The translations under genes and the position numbers were made by a program. From Muribaculaceae bacterium (GTDB taxonomy: Bacteria > Pseudomonadota > Alphaproteobacteria > Rs-D84), in NCBI GenBank assembly GCA_023665245.1, contig JAMPEH010000005.1, positions 1 to 64,000 on the forward strand: a stretch of 64,000 nucleotides of DNA. Reading direction: 5' to 3'. Each line of letters starts with the position of its first letter. The stretch's first letter is position 1. Shown piece by piece: positions 52,188-60,796 of this stretch. The notes beneath the pieces are model-generated. The model worked only from the letters and a program-made list of their open reading frames with translations, was not told the DNA's origin and did not search any database.

Positions 52188-52480
52188 AATGCTCCTCCTG
52201 TTGTGATAAAATTAAACCGCCAAAAGGAATTTGACGGTCGGGGAGTTGGTAATCATCTTGTTATTGATTCTGCCGCTTTCGGGTTTCCCCTGTTGTATAA
52301 CAGACAGCCCCCCGACCCATATAAAGCAGGTCAGGGATATATAACGGCGCAAAATTACTGGTAAATCGGATTAACGATGTCCACATGTTTTCGCACCGAA
52401 CAAGATGGGCTACCACAGCCCCGAACCCAATTCCCATTGGATTCAACTAATAGTCTATCACAGACTTGATTCCTGTGCAA
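52188..52480 (-). promoter_or_regulatory. Structured 5' leader, subfamily B copy B3
   Basis: Minus-strand promoter TTGCAC-N17-TAGACT (52480-52452), RNA start near 52445. H1 is GAATCCAAT-GGGA-ATTGGGTTC, H2 is GGGCT-GTGGT-AGCCC, and H3 is CGGTGCGAAAA with TTTTGCGCCG. Arm a is CCCTGACC (complement of 52329-52336), b GGTCGGGG (complement of 52310-52317) and c CCCCGACC (complement of 52236-52243). P2 is CTGTC/GGCAG (52307-52270) around TATACAACAGG...CCCGAAAG; P3 is AATCA/TGATT. CCGTCA/TGGCGG with a weak T tract overlaps c. The ribosome site CAGGAGGAGC can pair with CTCC of c. Confidence 0.72.
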
Positions 52481-52635
52481 TACGTTTATAATTTATACCG
52501 ACCTTAAAAATTTTGCCATCGGCAAACCGGCGTTCTCTCGCCCGCCTATTTTCTGCGGTTCGAACTGCTTCCTCGCAGGTTCTCATCCGCGGCTTATATC
52601 ATAAATGAAACCGCCGGCAAGCGGCGGTTGAATTT

Positions 52636-52655
52636 CTGGCGCGCCCTGCAGGATT
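52636..52655 (-). repeat. Duplicate of the tRNA-Arg 3' end (att-like)
   Basis: CTGGCGCGCCCTGCAGGATT here is identical to 52817-52836, which is the CCA end, acceptor arm and start of the T-arm of tRNA-Arg. Each copy is followed on the minus strand by an intrinsic terminator. Partial tRNA duplication is the usual mark of tRNA-targeted integration, so this may be the remnant of a small or deleted element. Confidence 0.5.
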
Positions 52656-52691
52656 GTAATTCCCATTGCTGGCGCAATGGGCCCCTTTCTG

Positions 52692-52768
52692 GTCGTATAG
52701 CTCAAACAGCGTTAACACTTGTTTTCGCTAACTATCCCATCGAACCATGGTTCAAATCCATACGACTT
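52692..52768 (+). other. tRNA-like sequence, probably degenerate
   Basis: GGTCGTA-TA-GCTC begins like a tRNA and its first seven bases pair with TACGACT at the other end. A T-arm-like ATGG-TTCAAAT-CCAT is present. The D-stem partner, a proper anticodon arm and the CCA end are missing. It lies between the two copies of the tRNA-Arg 3' end and may be a decayed tRNA carried on a lost element. The rest of 52481-52817 holds only short hairpins. Confidence 0.3.
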
Positions 52769-52817
52769 CGTCGTGACAAAATAAAAAACCGCCTAACGAC
52801 GGTTTCTTATTTTATCC

Positions 52818-52894
52818 TGGCGCGCCCTGCAGGATTCGAACCTGCGACCTGCGGATTAGAAATCCGATGCTCTATCCAGCTGGGCTAAGGGCGC
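52818..52894 (-). tRNA. tRNA-Arg (TCT)
   Basis: Minus-strand cloverleaf with acceptor GCGCCCT/AGGGCGC, D-stem and loop, anticodon loop TTTCTAA (anticodon TCT), and T-arm CGCAGG-TTCGAAT-CCTGC. CCA is encoded. One mismatch at the top of the anticodon stem (T-C) is tolerated in otherwise normal tRNAs. Confidence 0.92.
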
Positions 52895-52948
52895 AACACG
52901 CACTATTTTATATCATTTATTCTGAAAATTCAAGTCCCAGACAAAAAA

Positions 52949-52970
52949 AGCCAGTCAAATCGGACTGGCT
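52949..52970 (-). terminator. Terminator of the HdeD-like gene
   Basis: On the minus strand AGCCAGTCC and a matching GACTGGCT arm form a stem followed by seven T, 19 bp after the stop at 52989. Confidence 0.85.
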
Positions 52971-52988
52971 CTTATAATTATTATACAG

Positions 52989-53606
52989 TTATCTATCTGT
53001 CACGCGTTTCAAGTGTACTAATTGGGCAAACATATAGAAATCTGCCAGTGCATACATAAACAGTGTTATCGCCAGGTAATACACCAACGCAACCGCCCCC
53101 GCCATCGGAAAGAACAATAACGCAATTGCCAATGCAACCAATATTATCGCCATTATCAAGTTAAACACATAATGTCCAAACTTTGCACGCGCCATATTTA
53201 TTGCGAATATCAATGCCATTATTGCCTTGAATACAAATAATATAACAAAGATATAAATTATACTTAACAATGAGCCCACCGGATAAACACAGAACAACAC
53301 ACCTAATACAATATTCAGCAGTCCAAATAAAACATCAAACCATCCCCCACCGATATTATGAGATGTGACGAATCCTGAAATCGTTCGATACAATCCGAAC
53401 AGCACCAAACCAATACCAATAATAAACGTCAAGGCTGTCAAAATTGCAACAGGCTTAATCAACAAAAACACACCCGCAACAATGAACAATAAGCCTTCGC
53501 ATATCAGCAGTGGTGCACTTTTATCATACATCCGACGTACTGCCGCAGCGATAGAATTTGAATTATTACGACGCGTATTTGTTTTGCGTTGTCTTTCAGT
53601 CACCAT
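52989..53606 (-). CDS. HdeD/DUF308 family membrane protein
   Basis: A 205-residue inner-membrane protein with six hydrophobic segments arranged as three two-helix repeats of the DUF308 type. Examples are LLICEGLLFIVAGVFLLIKP, LTFIIGIGLVLFGLYRTISGF and WFDVLFGLLNIVLGVLFCVYP. E. coli HdeD helps acid resistance, but the family role is not general. The N-terminus is a polar, basic cytoplasmic tail. It is transcribed alone. Confidence 0.85.
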   Translation of the reverse strand: MVTERQRKTNTRRNNSNSIAAAVRRMYDKSAPLLICEGLLFIVAGVFLLIKPVAILTALTFIIGIGLVLFGLYRTISGFVTSHNIGGGWFDVLFGLLNIVLGVLFCVYPVGSLLSIIYIFVILFVFKAIMALIFAINMARAKFGHYVFNLIMAIILVALAIALLFFPMAGAVALVYYLAITLFMYALADFYMFAQLVHLKRVTDR

Positions 53607-53644
53607 GAAAATCCCCTTTTGTTATCAAATATATTTTATCATAA

Positions 53645-53672
53645 ATACCACCCATATTTCAGGTGGTATTTT
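53645..53672 (-). terminator. Terminator of the exporter operon
   Basis: AATACCACC and GGTGGTATT pair around CATATTTCA, directly after the tolC-like gene; T-rich on both sides. Confidence 0.8.
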
Positions 53673-53675
53673 TTC

Positions 53676-54965
53676 CTAGTTTTTATGTTCTGTGCTTATC
53701 CCCAAATTTTGTGGCCCCAACATCCCACATGACGCCAATATTGCAAAATATGCCGCCGTCTGACCATGACGCGCACGCGACAATGCAACCTGTGAATTTA
53801 ATAATTCTTGTTCTGCGTTTAGTACATCCAGCACTGTACGACGGCCACTTTTTTGTTCGGCCCGTGTTCCTTCCAGTGCCAATTTATTCGCATCAACCGC
53901 AGACTGTGCTGCCGATATCGCATACGTCTGGGCATCATACGTATTCCATGACTGATGCAGATTTTGCACAACGACACGACGCGTATTTTTTATTTGGTCT
54001 TGGATACCGGCAACGGTAAAGCGTACTTTTTCCACATTTGCAGACGCCGTACCTTTATCATACAACGGTACAGATAAATACACACCAACGCGTCCATCAC
54101 GCACACGGTCAATGTATGGCAAATCATCAAACTGCATAACCGATGCCTTTACATCAATAGACGGCAACATTGACTGGCGTGCAACTGTTATGTTCTCTCG
54201 CGCCGCGGCCTCTTGCGATTCCAGTGCCAAAATCGCAGGATGATGCGCAATAGCCCATGCTTCTGCGGCATCTACATCCTTGGGAAATATTGATGACATC
54301 CGTTTTAAATCAATATCTGCATATTCAGATTCCGTGTCACCGTAAATTCGCCGAAACGTTTCCAACGCATTATCATACGCCGCGGTGGCATCAAATACAT
54401 GATATTTCGCACTGTCCAATCTGGCAGATGCCTGGGCCAAATCCGTTTTTGTCAGCATTCCAACATCTGCACGTTCTTTGCAAAAATCATAGTATTCTTG
54501 TAAAACACGTTGATTATTTTTGTTTAATTTTAATACTTCACGTGCATTTAACACATCAATATACGAATTTATTGCCTGCATAAAAACATCTTGTTCTGTT
54601 GCATACAAGACAGCCCGCTGGGATTCCAAGATACCTTTTGCAGCCTTGATTTCTGCAATTGTGGCGAATCCTTTGAATATATTTTGTTGTGCTTGAATTC
54701 CGATTTGTGTTGGCACATAATCAAATGTCTGCCCACCCAATTTAGTGCGCGCCAGTCCTGCATTGGCCCCAATACCCAAATATGGTTTTGCGTCACGCCG
54801 TGCCAGTTTTACATCCGCGTTTGCACTGTCGACAACCTGGCGCTGTGCAGATATAACAGGATTTGAATCATACACACGTTGCAGTGCCGAATACATATCC
54901 GCACGCGCACCAGTCATTGACACCCCCGCAACAAAACCAATAAAACATATACTAAATCGTTTCAT
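53676..54965 (-). CDS. TolC family outer-membrane efflux protein
   Basis: Outer-membrane channel of a tripartite exporter. The ATG at 54965 gives 429 residues with a signal peptide (MKRFSICFIGFVAGVSMTGARA). Two repeated halves of the TolC fold follow: DMYSALQRVYDSNPVISAQRQVVDSANADVKLARRDAKP, then KAAKGILESQRAVLY and a second copy (HHPAILALESQEAAARENITVARQSMLPSIDVK). The helical-hairpin periodicity is typical. It is the last gene of the operon, 17 bp after the second permease. Confidence 0.93.
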   Translation of the reverse strand: MKRFSICFIGFVAGVSMTGARADMYSALQRVYDSNPVISAQRQVVDSANADVKLARRDAKPYLGIGANAGLARTKLGGQTFDYVPTQIGIQAQQNIFKGFATIAEIKAAKGILESQRAVLYATEQDVFMQAINSYIDVLNAREVLKLNKNNQRVLQEYYDFCKERADVGMLTKTDLAQASARLDSAKYHVFDATAAYDNALETFRRIYGDTESEYADIDLKRMSSIFPKDVDAAEAWAIAHHPAILALESQEAAARENITVARQSMLPSIDVKASVMQFDDLPYIDRVRDGRVGVYLSVPLYDKGTASANVEKVRFTVAGIQDQIKNTRRVVVQNLHQSWNTYDAQTYAISAAQSAVDANKLALEGTRAEQKSGRRTVLDVLNAEQELLNSQVALSRARHGQTAAYFAILASCGMLGPQNLGISTEHKN

Positions 54966-54982
54966 GATATATCCCCTACTTC

Positions 54983-56074
54983 TTATAACCTGGTCTTGAA
55001 ACCACGCAATGCAGCAGCCCACACCGCGCACCCAACAATCGCCATCATAAAGCATTGGCGACCAAAATACCCGATATCCGAACCCTTTAAAATCAAGTTC
55101 CGAACCAGATACGAATAATGACTTAATGGATTCACATAACTAATATACTGCAAGATTTTCGGCATATTTTCCGTAGGAAATATCGCCCCCGACAGCATCA
55201 GCATCAAAAACGCCACAATCACTACCCCCAACAGTGCCTGCTGTTGCGTCTTGGTATAATTTGACAACAGCACTGCAATTCCTGTGGCCGGTATACAAAA
55301 CACAACAAAACCCAACATAAACAACGTGACAGAACCGACAAATGGTAATTTATACGCCCACAGCCCAATTATCAAAATAGACAACATCACAACAAACGAT
55401 ACCGCAACATATGGCAAGACCTTGCCTGCGATAATGTCGTATTTTGATACCGGTGCCGATATCAGCGTTTCAATCGTACCGGTTTCTTTTTCCTTGGTTA
55501 TTGAAATCGTTATCAGTATCAACAGCGACAAAAACACCAATATAGCAATCAATGACGGAACCATGAACCATTTGGTATTTAATTCAGGATTAAATAATAT
55601 CCGCAAATTAAAACCAATCTGTGACGCCGGCATTGCATATCCCATTTCCTTGACCGCAGATAATGTGACGCCTTGCAGATAGGCCTCGATACTCTGTGCT
55701 TTCAGAATATTCATAGAATCTATCAAAATTTGAATTTGCCCATCGCCACGTGCCAACGCACGCGTTAATCCACCTGATGGTGCAACGATTGCAACGTCTG
55801 CCACACCACTTTGTACCGCCGTCACGGCGTCTAATTTCGTATTTGGAATACGAACAAACCATCCAGAACCAATAGCATGGTTATAAACCTTTTCCATGAT
55901 GATATCACCCGGTGCCGCATCAACCGCCAGGCGCAGATTCTTGGCCTCTAATGTAATGGCGCCACTGTAAATCACCAATTGCACCGCCGGCATAATCAAA
56001 ACCGCCGACAACAGCACTTTGTCACGTGTCAGTGCAATTATTTCCTTTTTAAAAAATCCCCAAAAACGTTTCAT
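54983..56074 (-). CDS. ABC-2 type transporter permease (second)
   Basis: Membrane subunit of an ABC exporter like YbhR/YbhS. The ATG at 56074 overlaps the previous stop by 4 bp; 363 residues. An N-terminal helix (KEIIALTRDKVLLSAVLIMPAVQLVIYSGAI) is followed by a large periplasmic domain (about 40-170), then five helices with the ABC-2 signature ETGTIETLISAPVSKYDIIAGKVLPYV. It pairs with the homologous permease upstream, probably as a heterodimer. Confidence 0.92.
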   Translation of the reverse strand: MKRFWGFFKKEIIALTRDKVLLSAVLIMPAVQLVIYSGAITLEAKNLRLAVDAAPGDIIMEKVYNHAIGSGWFVRIPNTKLDAVTAVQSGVADVAIVAPSGGLTRALARGDGQIQILIDSMNILKAQSIEAYLQGVTLSAVKEMGYAMPASQIGFNLRILFNPELNTKWFMVPSLIAILVFLSLLILITISITKEKETGTIETLISAPVSKYDIIAGKVLPYVAVSFVVMLSILIIGLWAYKLPFVGSVTLFMLGFVVFCIPATGIAVLLSNYTKTQQQALLGVVIVAFLMLMLSGAIFPTENMPKILQYISYVNPLSHYSYLVRNLILKGSDIGYFGRQCFMMAIVGCAVWAAALRGFKTRL

Positions 56075-57192
56075 TCCAACGTCCTTTTGAAACGTACCAA
56101 ACATATTATCAATAAAACCACCGCGGCAATTGCCAGCATCGCCATTTCTAATTGCAAATCCCAAATATGGCTGCCTTTTAAAAATTGGTCACGCGCAATA
56201 TCGATATAGAAACGTGCTGGAAACAATGATGCCGCCGCCCTGTATATTCGCGCCATATATTCAACCGGAAAAATAAATCCAGACAGAATGACCGATGGCA
56301 ACAACCCGATAATACACGCAAATTGAATTGCCACATCTTGTTTATGTGTCGATACAGATATCAGCAACCCAATCGCCAAATATCCCAAAATAAACAACAC
56401 CGTTCCCAAAACCAATGTTAAATAAGACCCAACAAACGGCACACTAAACACAATGCGCGCAACAATAAACACCAACACAAATCCAATAAAACTGAGTATT
56501 GCATACGGCAACACTTTACCGACAATAATTTCCAACGTTGTCGCTGGTGTCGACAACAGCATTTCCATCGATCCACGTTCCCATTCCCGACATATTGTCA
56601 GTGTCGTCAGCATAATCGCCACCAGCGCAATAATCACCGCCGTTAATCCCGGCACAGAAAACCACCGTGAATTCAATTCTGGATTAAACAAATACCGCGA
56701 TTTAAACCCAAATCCGCCACCTGATGTCGCGTATGAATTATTTATATGCGCCGCGGCCTTGGTATTTATCGTCTGTAAATAATTCATAATCGACATAACA
56801 GACGAATTATCCGCCCCATCCAACATAATTTGCACGCCGGCACCATTACCGCCAACTGCATCACGTTCAAAATTCGGCGGCACAATCAATGTCGCACGCG
56901 CACGTTCTGCAACAATTTCATCAAATGCATTTTCTGGCGATGCCAATTGATACGTTTTAAAATACCCAGAACTGCCAAATGTATCTATTAGTTCACGCGA
57001 CGTTTCGGTTCGGTCTGCATCATGATAGGCCAGATTAATTGACCGAATATTAAACTCTATCGAATTGCCCAGAATCAAAACAATCAGCAATGGCAACAAT
57101 AACGCCATTATCAACGTAAATGGGTCACGCAGGATATGTTTAAATTCTTTGGAAAATATGGCACGTGCACGACGCGATGAAAATACGGTCAT
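56071..57192 (-). CDS. ABC-2 type transporter permease (first)
   Basis: Homologue of the next gene, 373 residues. An N-terminal helix (FKHILRDPFTLIMALLLPLLIVLILG) is followed by a periplasmic domain and the ERGSMEMLLSTPATTLEIIVGKVLPYA signature before the remaining helices. Overlaps of 4 bp on each side indicate tight translational coupling. Substrate cannot be told from sequence; drugs, lipids or surface components are all possible. Confidence 0.92.
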   Translation of the reverse strand: MTVFSSRRARAIFSKEFKHILRDPFTLIMALLLPLLIVLILGNSIEFNIRSINLAYHDADRTETSRELIDTFGSSGYFKTYQLASPENAFDEIVAERARATLIVPPNFERDAVGGNGAGVQIMLDGADNSSVMSIMNYLQTINTKAAAHINNSYATSGGGFGFKSRYLFNPELNSRWFSVPGLTAVIIALVAIMLTTLTICREWERGSMEMLLSTPATTLEIIVGKVLPYAILSFIGFVLVFIVARIVFSVPFVGSYLTLVLGTVLFILGYLAIGLLISVSTHKQDVAIQFACIIGLLPSVILSGFIFPVEYMARIYRAAASLFPARFYIDIARDQFLKGSHIWDLQLEMAMLAIAAVVLLIICLVRFKRTLE

Positions 57193-58106
57193 CTGTTATC
57201 CCCCTCTACCAATCGGATAAACACATCTTCCAATGATGGCGATATAGACTGAATATCAAAATCACGTTTATATTTTTGAATCTGGGCCGCCACATCCACA
57301 TCATCACGAAAACGAATATGATAATGCAAACCATATGGTTCACATATATCCAACATTTTCGCCGGCGGTAATTTTGCCCCCAACTGTCGCGGTGTAAAGT
57401 TATACAACGATGTACCAAATGTCTGCCGTTTCAATTTGGCAGGACTATCTACGGCAATCAATTCACCTGCCCGCATTAGTGCCACACGGTGGCAATTTTC
57501 AGCCTCGTCCATGTAATGGGTCGTCACAAATATAGTCTTGCCATCTTTGGCCAAACGTTTAATCAGTGTCCAAAAACGCTGACGTGCACGGGGCGCGACA
57601 CCAGCCGTCGGCTCGTCCAGAAATATAATCTTTGGGTCATGCAACAATGCGACACACAGGGCAACCTCTTGCTTTATGCCACCGGGTAAATTCCGCACAA
57701 CCGTTTTTAAATCATAATCAAAACCGATAAATTTTAATAACTTGTCCCGCTGGGCAACATATTTATCATCAGGCAATTGACGCAAGCTTGCTGCAAAATC
57801 AAAATTTTCACGTACCGACAATTCATCATATAACGTAAACCGCTGGGACATATATCCAACACGTTGTTTTACCGCATTTTCGTTGCCGGGGACTAACTTT
57901 TTACCATCAATTACAACCGTTCCACGACTGGCCAACAACAATCCGCACAAAACACGTATAGTTGTTGTCTTGCCCGCACCATTGGCCCCCAAGAAACCAA
58001 ATATCTCACCCGACCCGACAGCAAATGTCACATCACGCACGGCAAAGAAATCGCCGAATATTACCGATAAATTTTTCACATCTACGATTGGTGTGCCACG
58101 CTTCAT
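57189..58106 (-). CDS. ABC transporter ATPase (second of two)
   Basis: A 305-residue ATPase with Walker A GANGAGKTTTIRVL, signature NLPGGIKQEVALCVALL, Walker B IIFLDEPTAGVAP and the switch histidine in VTTHYMDEAE. It corresponds to one half of YbhF, which in E. coli fuses two ATPase domains; here they are separate genes. The signature motif is altered to LPGGIKQ. The C-terminal about 90 residues form an extra domain. Confidence 0.93.
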   Translation of the reverse strand: MKRGTPIVDVKNLSVIFGDFFAVRDVTFAVGSGEIFGFLGANGAGKTTTIRVLCGLLLASRGTVVIDGKKLVPGNENAVKQRVGYMSQRFTLYDELSVRENFDFAASLRQLPDDKYVAQRDKLLKFIGFDYDLKTVVRNLPGGIKQEVALCVALLHDPKIIFLDEPTAGVAPRARQRFWTLIKRLAKDGKTIFVTTHYMDEAENCHRVALMRAGELIAVDSPAKLKRQTFGTSLYNFTPRQLGAKLPPAKMLDICEPYGLHYHIRFRDDVDVAAQIQKYKRDFDIQSISPSLEDVFIRLVEGDNR

Positions 58107-58834
58107 TTTGCACCCCCACGCGACAAGAAAAATTCATCAAAATTTGAACATTTGTTTTTAACTAATAAATCTTTGGGCTCGCCTGCCCCCAATACATGAC
58201 CATTTTCCATCAGAATAACCTGACTGCAACGTTCGGCCTCGTCCATGTATGCGGTACTCATAATAATCAAAATCCCCATATCCAGCGATTGATGCAACAA
58301 ATTCCAAAACTCACGCCGGCTGATTGGATCAACACCATTTGTCGGCTCATCCAACAGCATTATCTTTGGCGACCGCAATAACGCACACATCAGCCCCAAT
58401 TTTTTATACATTCCCCCAGACAATTTGCCCGCCGGTAAATCCAAGAATTTATCCAGACGCGTCAACGACAATAATTCTGATTTTTTGCGTTCATATTCAT
58501 CCGGACTGATACTGTACAAATCACGAAAAAATTCCAAATGTTCACCCACAGACAAATCCGCATACAAACTCTGACTCTGTGGCATATATGCAATATGTTC
58601 ACGTATCGACGAAAACGGCACCACACGGCCATCCGCAACATAAGACACGCCCCCAGAATTTGCACGCATCAAATCTAACATTATCCTAAATAACGTTGTC
58701 TTGCCCGCGCCCGCCGGCCCAATTACACCATATAAATTACCGGGCTGAAAACGAATACTGATATCATCCAACGCAACAATATTTTTGAAGCGCTTTGACA
58801 TCCCAACAACATTTATCTCTATATTACTATTCAT
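58103..58834 (-). CDS. ABC transporter ATPase (first of two)
   Basis: A 243-residue ATPase with Walker A GPAGAGKTTLFRIML, signature KLSGGMYKKLGLMCALL and Walker B IMLLDEPTNGVDP. The switch position has alanine, MSTAYMDEAERC, where histidine is usual, so this site may be catalytically weak, as in many asymmetric ABC pairs. It overlaps both neighbours (8 bp and 4 bp). Confidence 0.93.
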   Translation of the reverse strand: MNSNIEINVVGMSKRFKNIVALDDISIRFQPGNLYGVIGPAGAGKTTLFRIMLDLMRANSGGVSYVADGRVVPFSSIREHIAYMPQSQSLYADLSVGEHLEFFRDLYSISPDEYERKKSELLSLTRLDKFLDLPAGKLSGGMYKKLGLMCALLRSPKIMLLDEPTNGVDPISRREFWNLLHQSLDMGILIIMSTAYMDEAERCSQVILMENGHVLGAGEPKDLLVKNKCSNFDEFFLSRGGAK

Positions 58835-59573
58835 TGACCAACGAACTTTCGATTGTCATCCCGGATTTCAATACCAAATCAGAATTATCAAACTTGACCT
58901 TAACACCATATACTAAACGCATCCGTTCTTCGCTGGTCTGGACATTTTTCGGAGTAAATTCTGCTTCTTCATTAATCTTTATAATTTTACCAGAAAACGA
59001 TTTGCCCGGTGCCTCTGGCAACGTGCCAACAACAGATTGACCGACACGCAATTTATACAACATTTCATACGGCACATAAAAATACGCCCATATATCATAT
59101 GGATTTGCAACGGAAATCAATACAGTTCCGGGCGCAACAGCCTCGCCCACCTCGCGGAACTTTGTAATAACCATACCATCAATCGGACTTTTAATATTGC
59201 ACCAGTCCAACTTTAAATCATTGTCTTGTTTATTACGGGCAATAACATCAAATTCCGCCTGGGACAGATGCCCCTTATCACGCAGTGCAACCGCACGATC
59301 ATAATCACCATTAATCTGTGTCGCCAAAACCTTGTACACGTCGCACGACAATACCATCATTGGCTGGCCCATAACGACCGTATCACCTTCGGCAACATAA
59401 GCCTCTGCAACATCAGACGCCACACGCGACGTCAATATAACCTTGGTTGTTTCTAATGTTCCTGCATAAACAAACGGCCCACGCATAAAGAACCGAATAA
59501 TCAACACTATCGCCGTAATAACAACAATTATCGCAGCAATAATAACAGCCCATTTTTTCTTGTTTTGAATCAT
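58827..59573 (-). CDS. HlyD-type membrane fusion protein
   Basis: Periplasmic adaptor joining the ABC exporter to TolC. The 248-residue protein has one N-terminal membrane helix (WAVIIAAIIVVITAIVLIIRFF) and a split lipoyl/barrel-sandwich (ASDVAEAYVAEGDTVVMGQPMMVLS and CNIKSPIDGMVITKFREVGEAV). The hairpin between is short, and a beta-barrel domain follows. It is smaller than typical HlyD/YbhG because of the short hairpin. It begins the six-gene operon; a candidate promoter TTGCAT-N16-TAATAA lies at 59634-59607 on the minus strand. Confidence 0.93.
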   Translation of the reverse strand: MIQNKKKWAVIIAAIIVVITAIVLIIRFFMRGPFVYAGTLETTKVILTSRVASDVAEAYVAEGDTVVMGQPMMVLSCDVYKVLATQINGDYDRAVALRDKGHLSQAEFDVIARNKQDNDLKLDWCNIKSPIDGMVITKFREVGEAVAPGTVLISVANPYDIWAYFYVPYEMLYKLRVGQSVVGTLPEAPGKSFSGKIIKINEEAEFTPKNVQTSEERMRLVYGVKVKFDNSDLVLKSGMTIESSLVNE

Positions 59574-59708
59574 GTTCCCCTACCTTACATTTATTCAGTT
59601 TGATAATTATTACACTTTTTAATAAATCATGCAATACGTAAAACTACTTTTTTAATATAATACCATTCCAGCCCCGCAAACCAAACAGGAATAAAGTTAT
59701 AAAAAAAT

Positions 59709-59736
59709 TTGCATTTATAAAAAACAATGTTATAAT
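59709..59736 (+). promoter_or_regulatory. Promoter of tRNA-Pro
   Basis: TTGCAT (59709-59714) and TATAAT (59731-59736) are 16 bp apart; transcription should begin about five bases before the mature tRNA. Confidence 0.7.
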
Positions 59737-59747
59737 CATTACCGTTT

Positions 59748-59824
59748 CGGGGTGTAGCTCAGTCTGGTAGAGTGCTTGCTTTGGGAGCAAGATGTCGAAG
59801 GTTCGAATCCTTTCGCCCCGACCA
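59748..59824 (+). tRNA. tRNA-Pro (TGG)
   Basis: Complete cloverleaf: acceptor CGGGGTG/CGCCCCG, anticodon stem CTTGC/GCAAG around TTTGGGA (anticodon TGG), T-arm with TTCGAAT, encoded CCA. It marks the left side of the accessory island. Confidence 0.95.
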
Positions 59825-59835
59825 GTATTCAGAAA

Positions 59836-59859
59836 GGTCGCGCATTGCCGCGGCTTTTT
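59836..59859 (+). terminator. Terminator of tRNA-Pro
   Basis: GTCGCG and CGCGGC (one G-T pair) flank CATTGC and are followed by five T, 12 bp after the CCA. The remaining 180 bp up to the next gene hold nothing I can identify. Confidence 0.7.
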
Positions 59860-60040
59860 CTATGTGTGCGCCGCACACCGCGGGGATTCGCGAGCAAGCT
59901 TGACTCCGGTATCCCAGCAATATACGCAAAGCCAGCCATAATATACCAAAATGTATACAATGCCCAATTTCGCGGAGTCAAATAGGGTTGAAAATACGAT
60001 TGTTTTTATCTATATGGATTAGTGCACGAAAGGTAGAACT

Positions 60041-60796
60041 ATGAACGATTTTGAGAATATAAAAATTTGGTTATTAAAAACATTTAAGGCCAACGATAAA
60101 AGCAAGTTAACTCAATTTACTACATGGCATGATATAGATATTCATTGGACCTGTTATAATAATAAGATAAATGAAAATACATGTAGAGATGTTGTTTGGT
60201 ATTTGTGCAATATTGGTATATTGAGGCCAGGATGTTATGCTAATAGTGGGCACTCAGGAGGAACGCCTACGGATTATTTCTGCATCACAGACTACGGGAA
60301 AAAATGGCTTGAAAATATAAATAGTGATAATTATGTGTCTATTCCAAAAGTGCCGTCAGAATTTTTGAAATTATTTGATATAAATGTTAATAAATTTGGT
60401 GAGGCATTTGGACAAAGGCTTGAAGAGGCTGTCAATTGTTATAATTTGCAGTTATATACGGCATGTCATGTTATGGTTGGATCTGCTATTGAAAGTGTTT
60501 TATTGGCGATATTAGAGGCCAAACAAGAAATTGTAGACCAAACAAAAACAGAGATTTTAAATGATTATAAAAGAGGAAGTACCAAGAGACTCGAAGATAA
60601 CACTATACACAAATGTTCAAGAGAATTAAAGGATTGTTATAATGGGTTATGTGCCTTTATAAGGGATTTTAGAAATAATGCTGCACATGGTGAATCTGTT
60701 ATTTCTTCTGAAAGTAGCGCATATTTATCTTTGATAAGTTTGTATCGTTTCGCTAATTTAGTCGGTAAGCAAGTAATAGAAAGTAATAAATCTTAA
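60041..60796 (+). CDS. HEPN-like protein with N-terminal winged-helix-like region
   Basis: A 251-residue cytoplasmic protein, not firmly assigned. The C-terminal half is helical and contains R-N-N-A-A-H (R211, H216) in FIRDFRNNAAHGES, the R-x4-H motif that defines HEPN domains, common in RNases of defence and toxin systems. The N-terminal half (about 1-95) looks like a winged helix (TCRDVVWYLCNIGILRPGCY, DYFCITDYGKKWLEN). Codon use is AT-rich, with AGA/AGG for arginine, unlike the housekeeping genes. It lies between tRNA-Pro and a recombinase, consistent with horizontal transfer. Nuclease activity is inference. Confidence 0.6.
   Translation: MNDFENIKIWLLKTFKANDKSKLTQFTTWHDIDIHWTCYNNKINENTCRDVVWYLCNIGILRPGCYANSGHSGGTPTDYFCITDYGKKWLENINSDNYVSIPKVPSEFLKLFDINVNKFGEAFGQRLEEAVNCYNLQLYTACHVMVGSAIESVLLAILEAKQEIVDQTKTEILNDYKRGSTKRLEDNTIHKCSRELKDCYNGLCAFIRDFRNNAAHGESVISSESSAYLSLISLYRFANLVGKQVIESNKS

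Noticed and set aside
59825..60040. Attachment site in tRNA-Pro for the serine recombinase
   Set aside because: Large serine recombinases rarely use tRNA ends and I found no repeat of the tRNA-Pro 3' end within the window.
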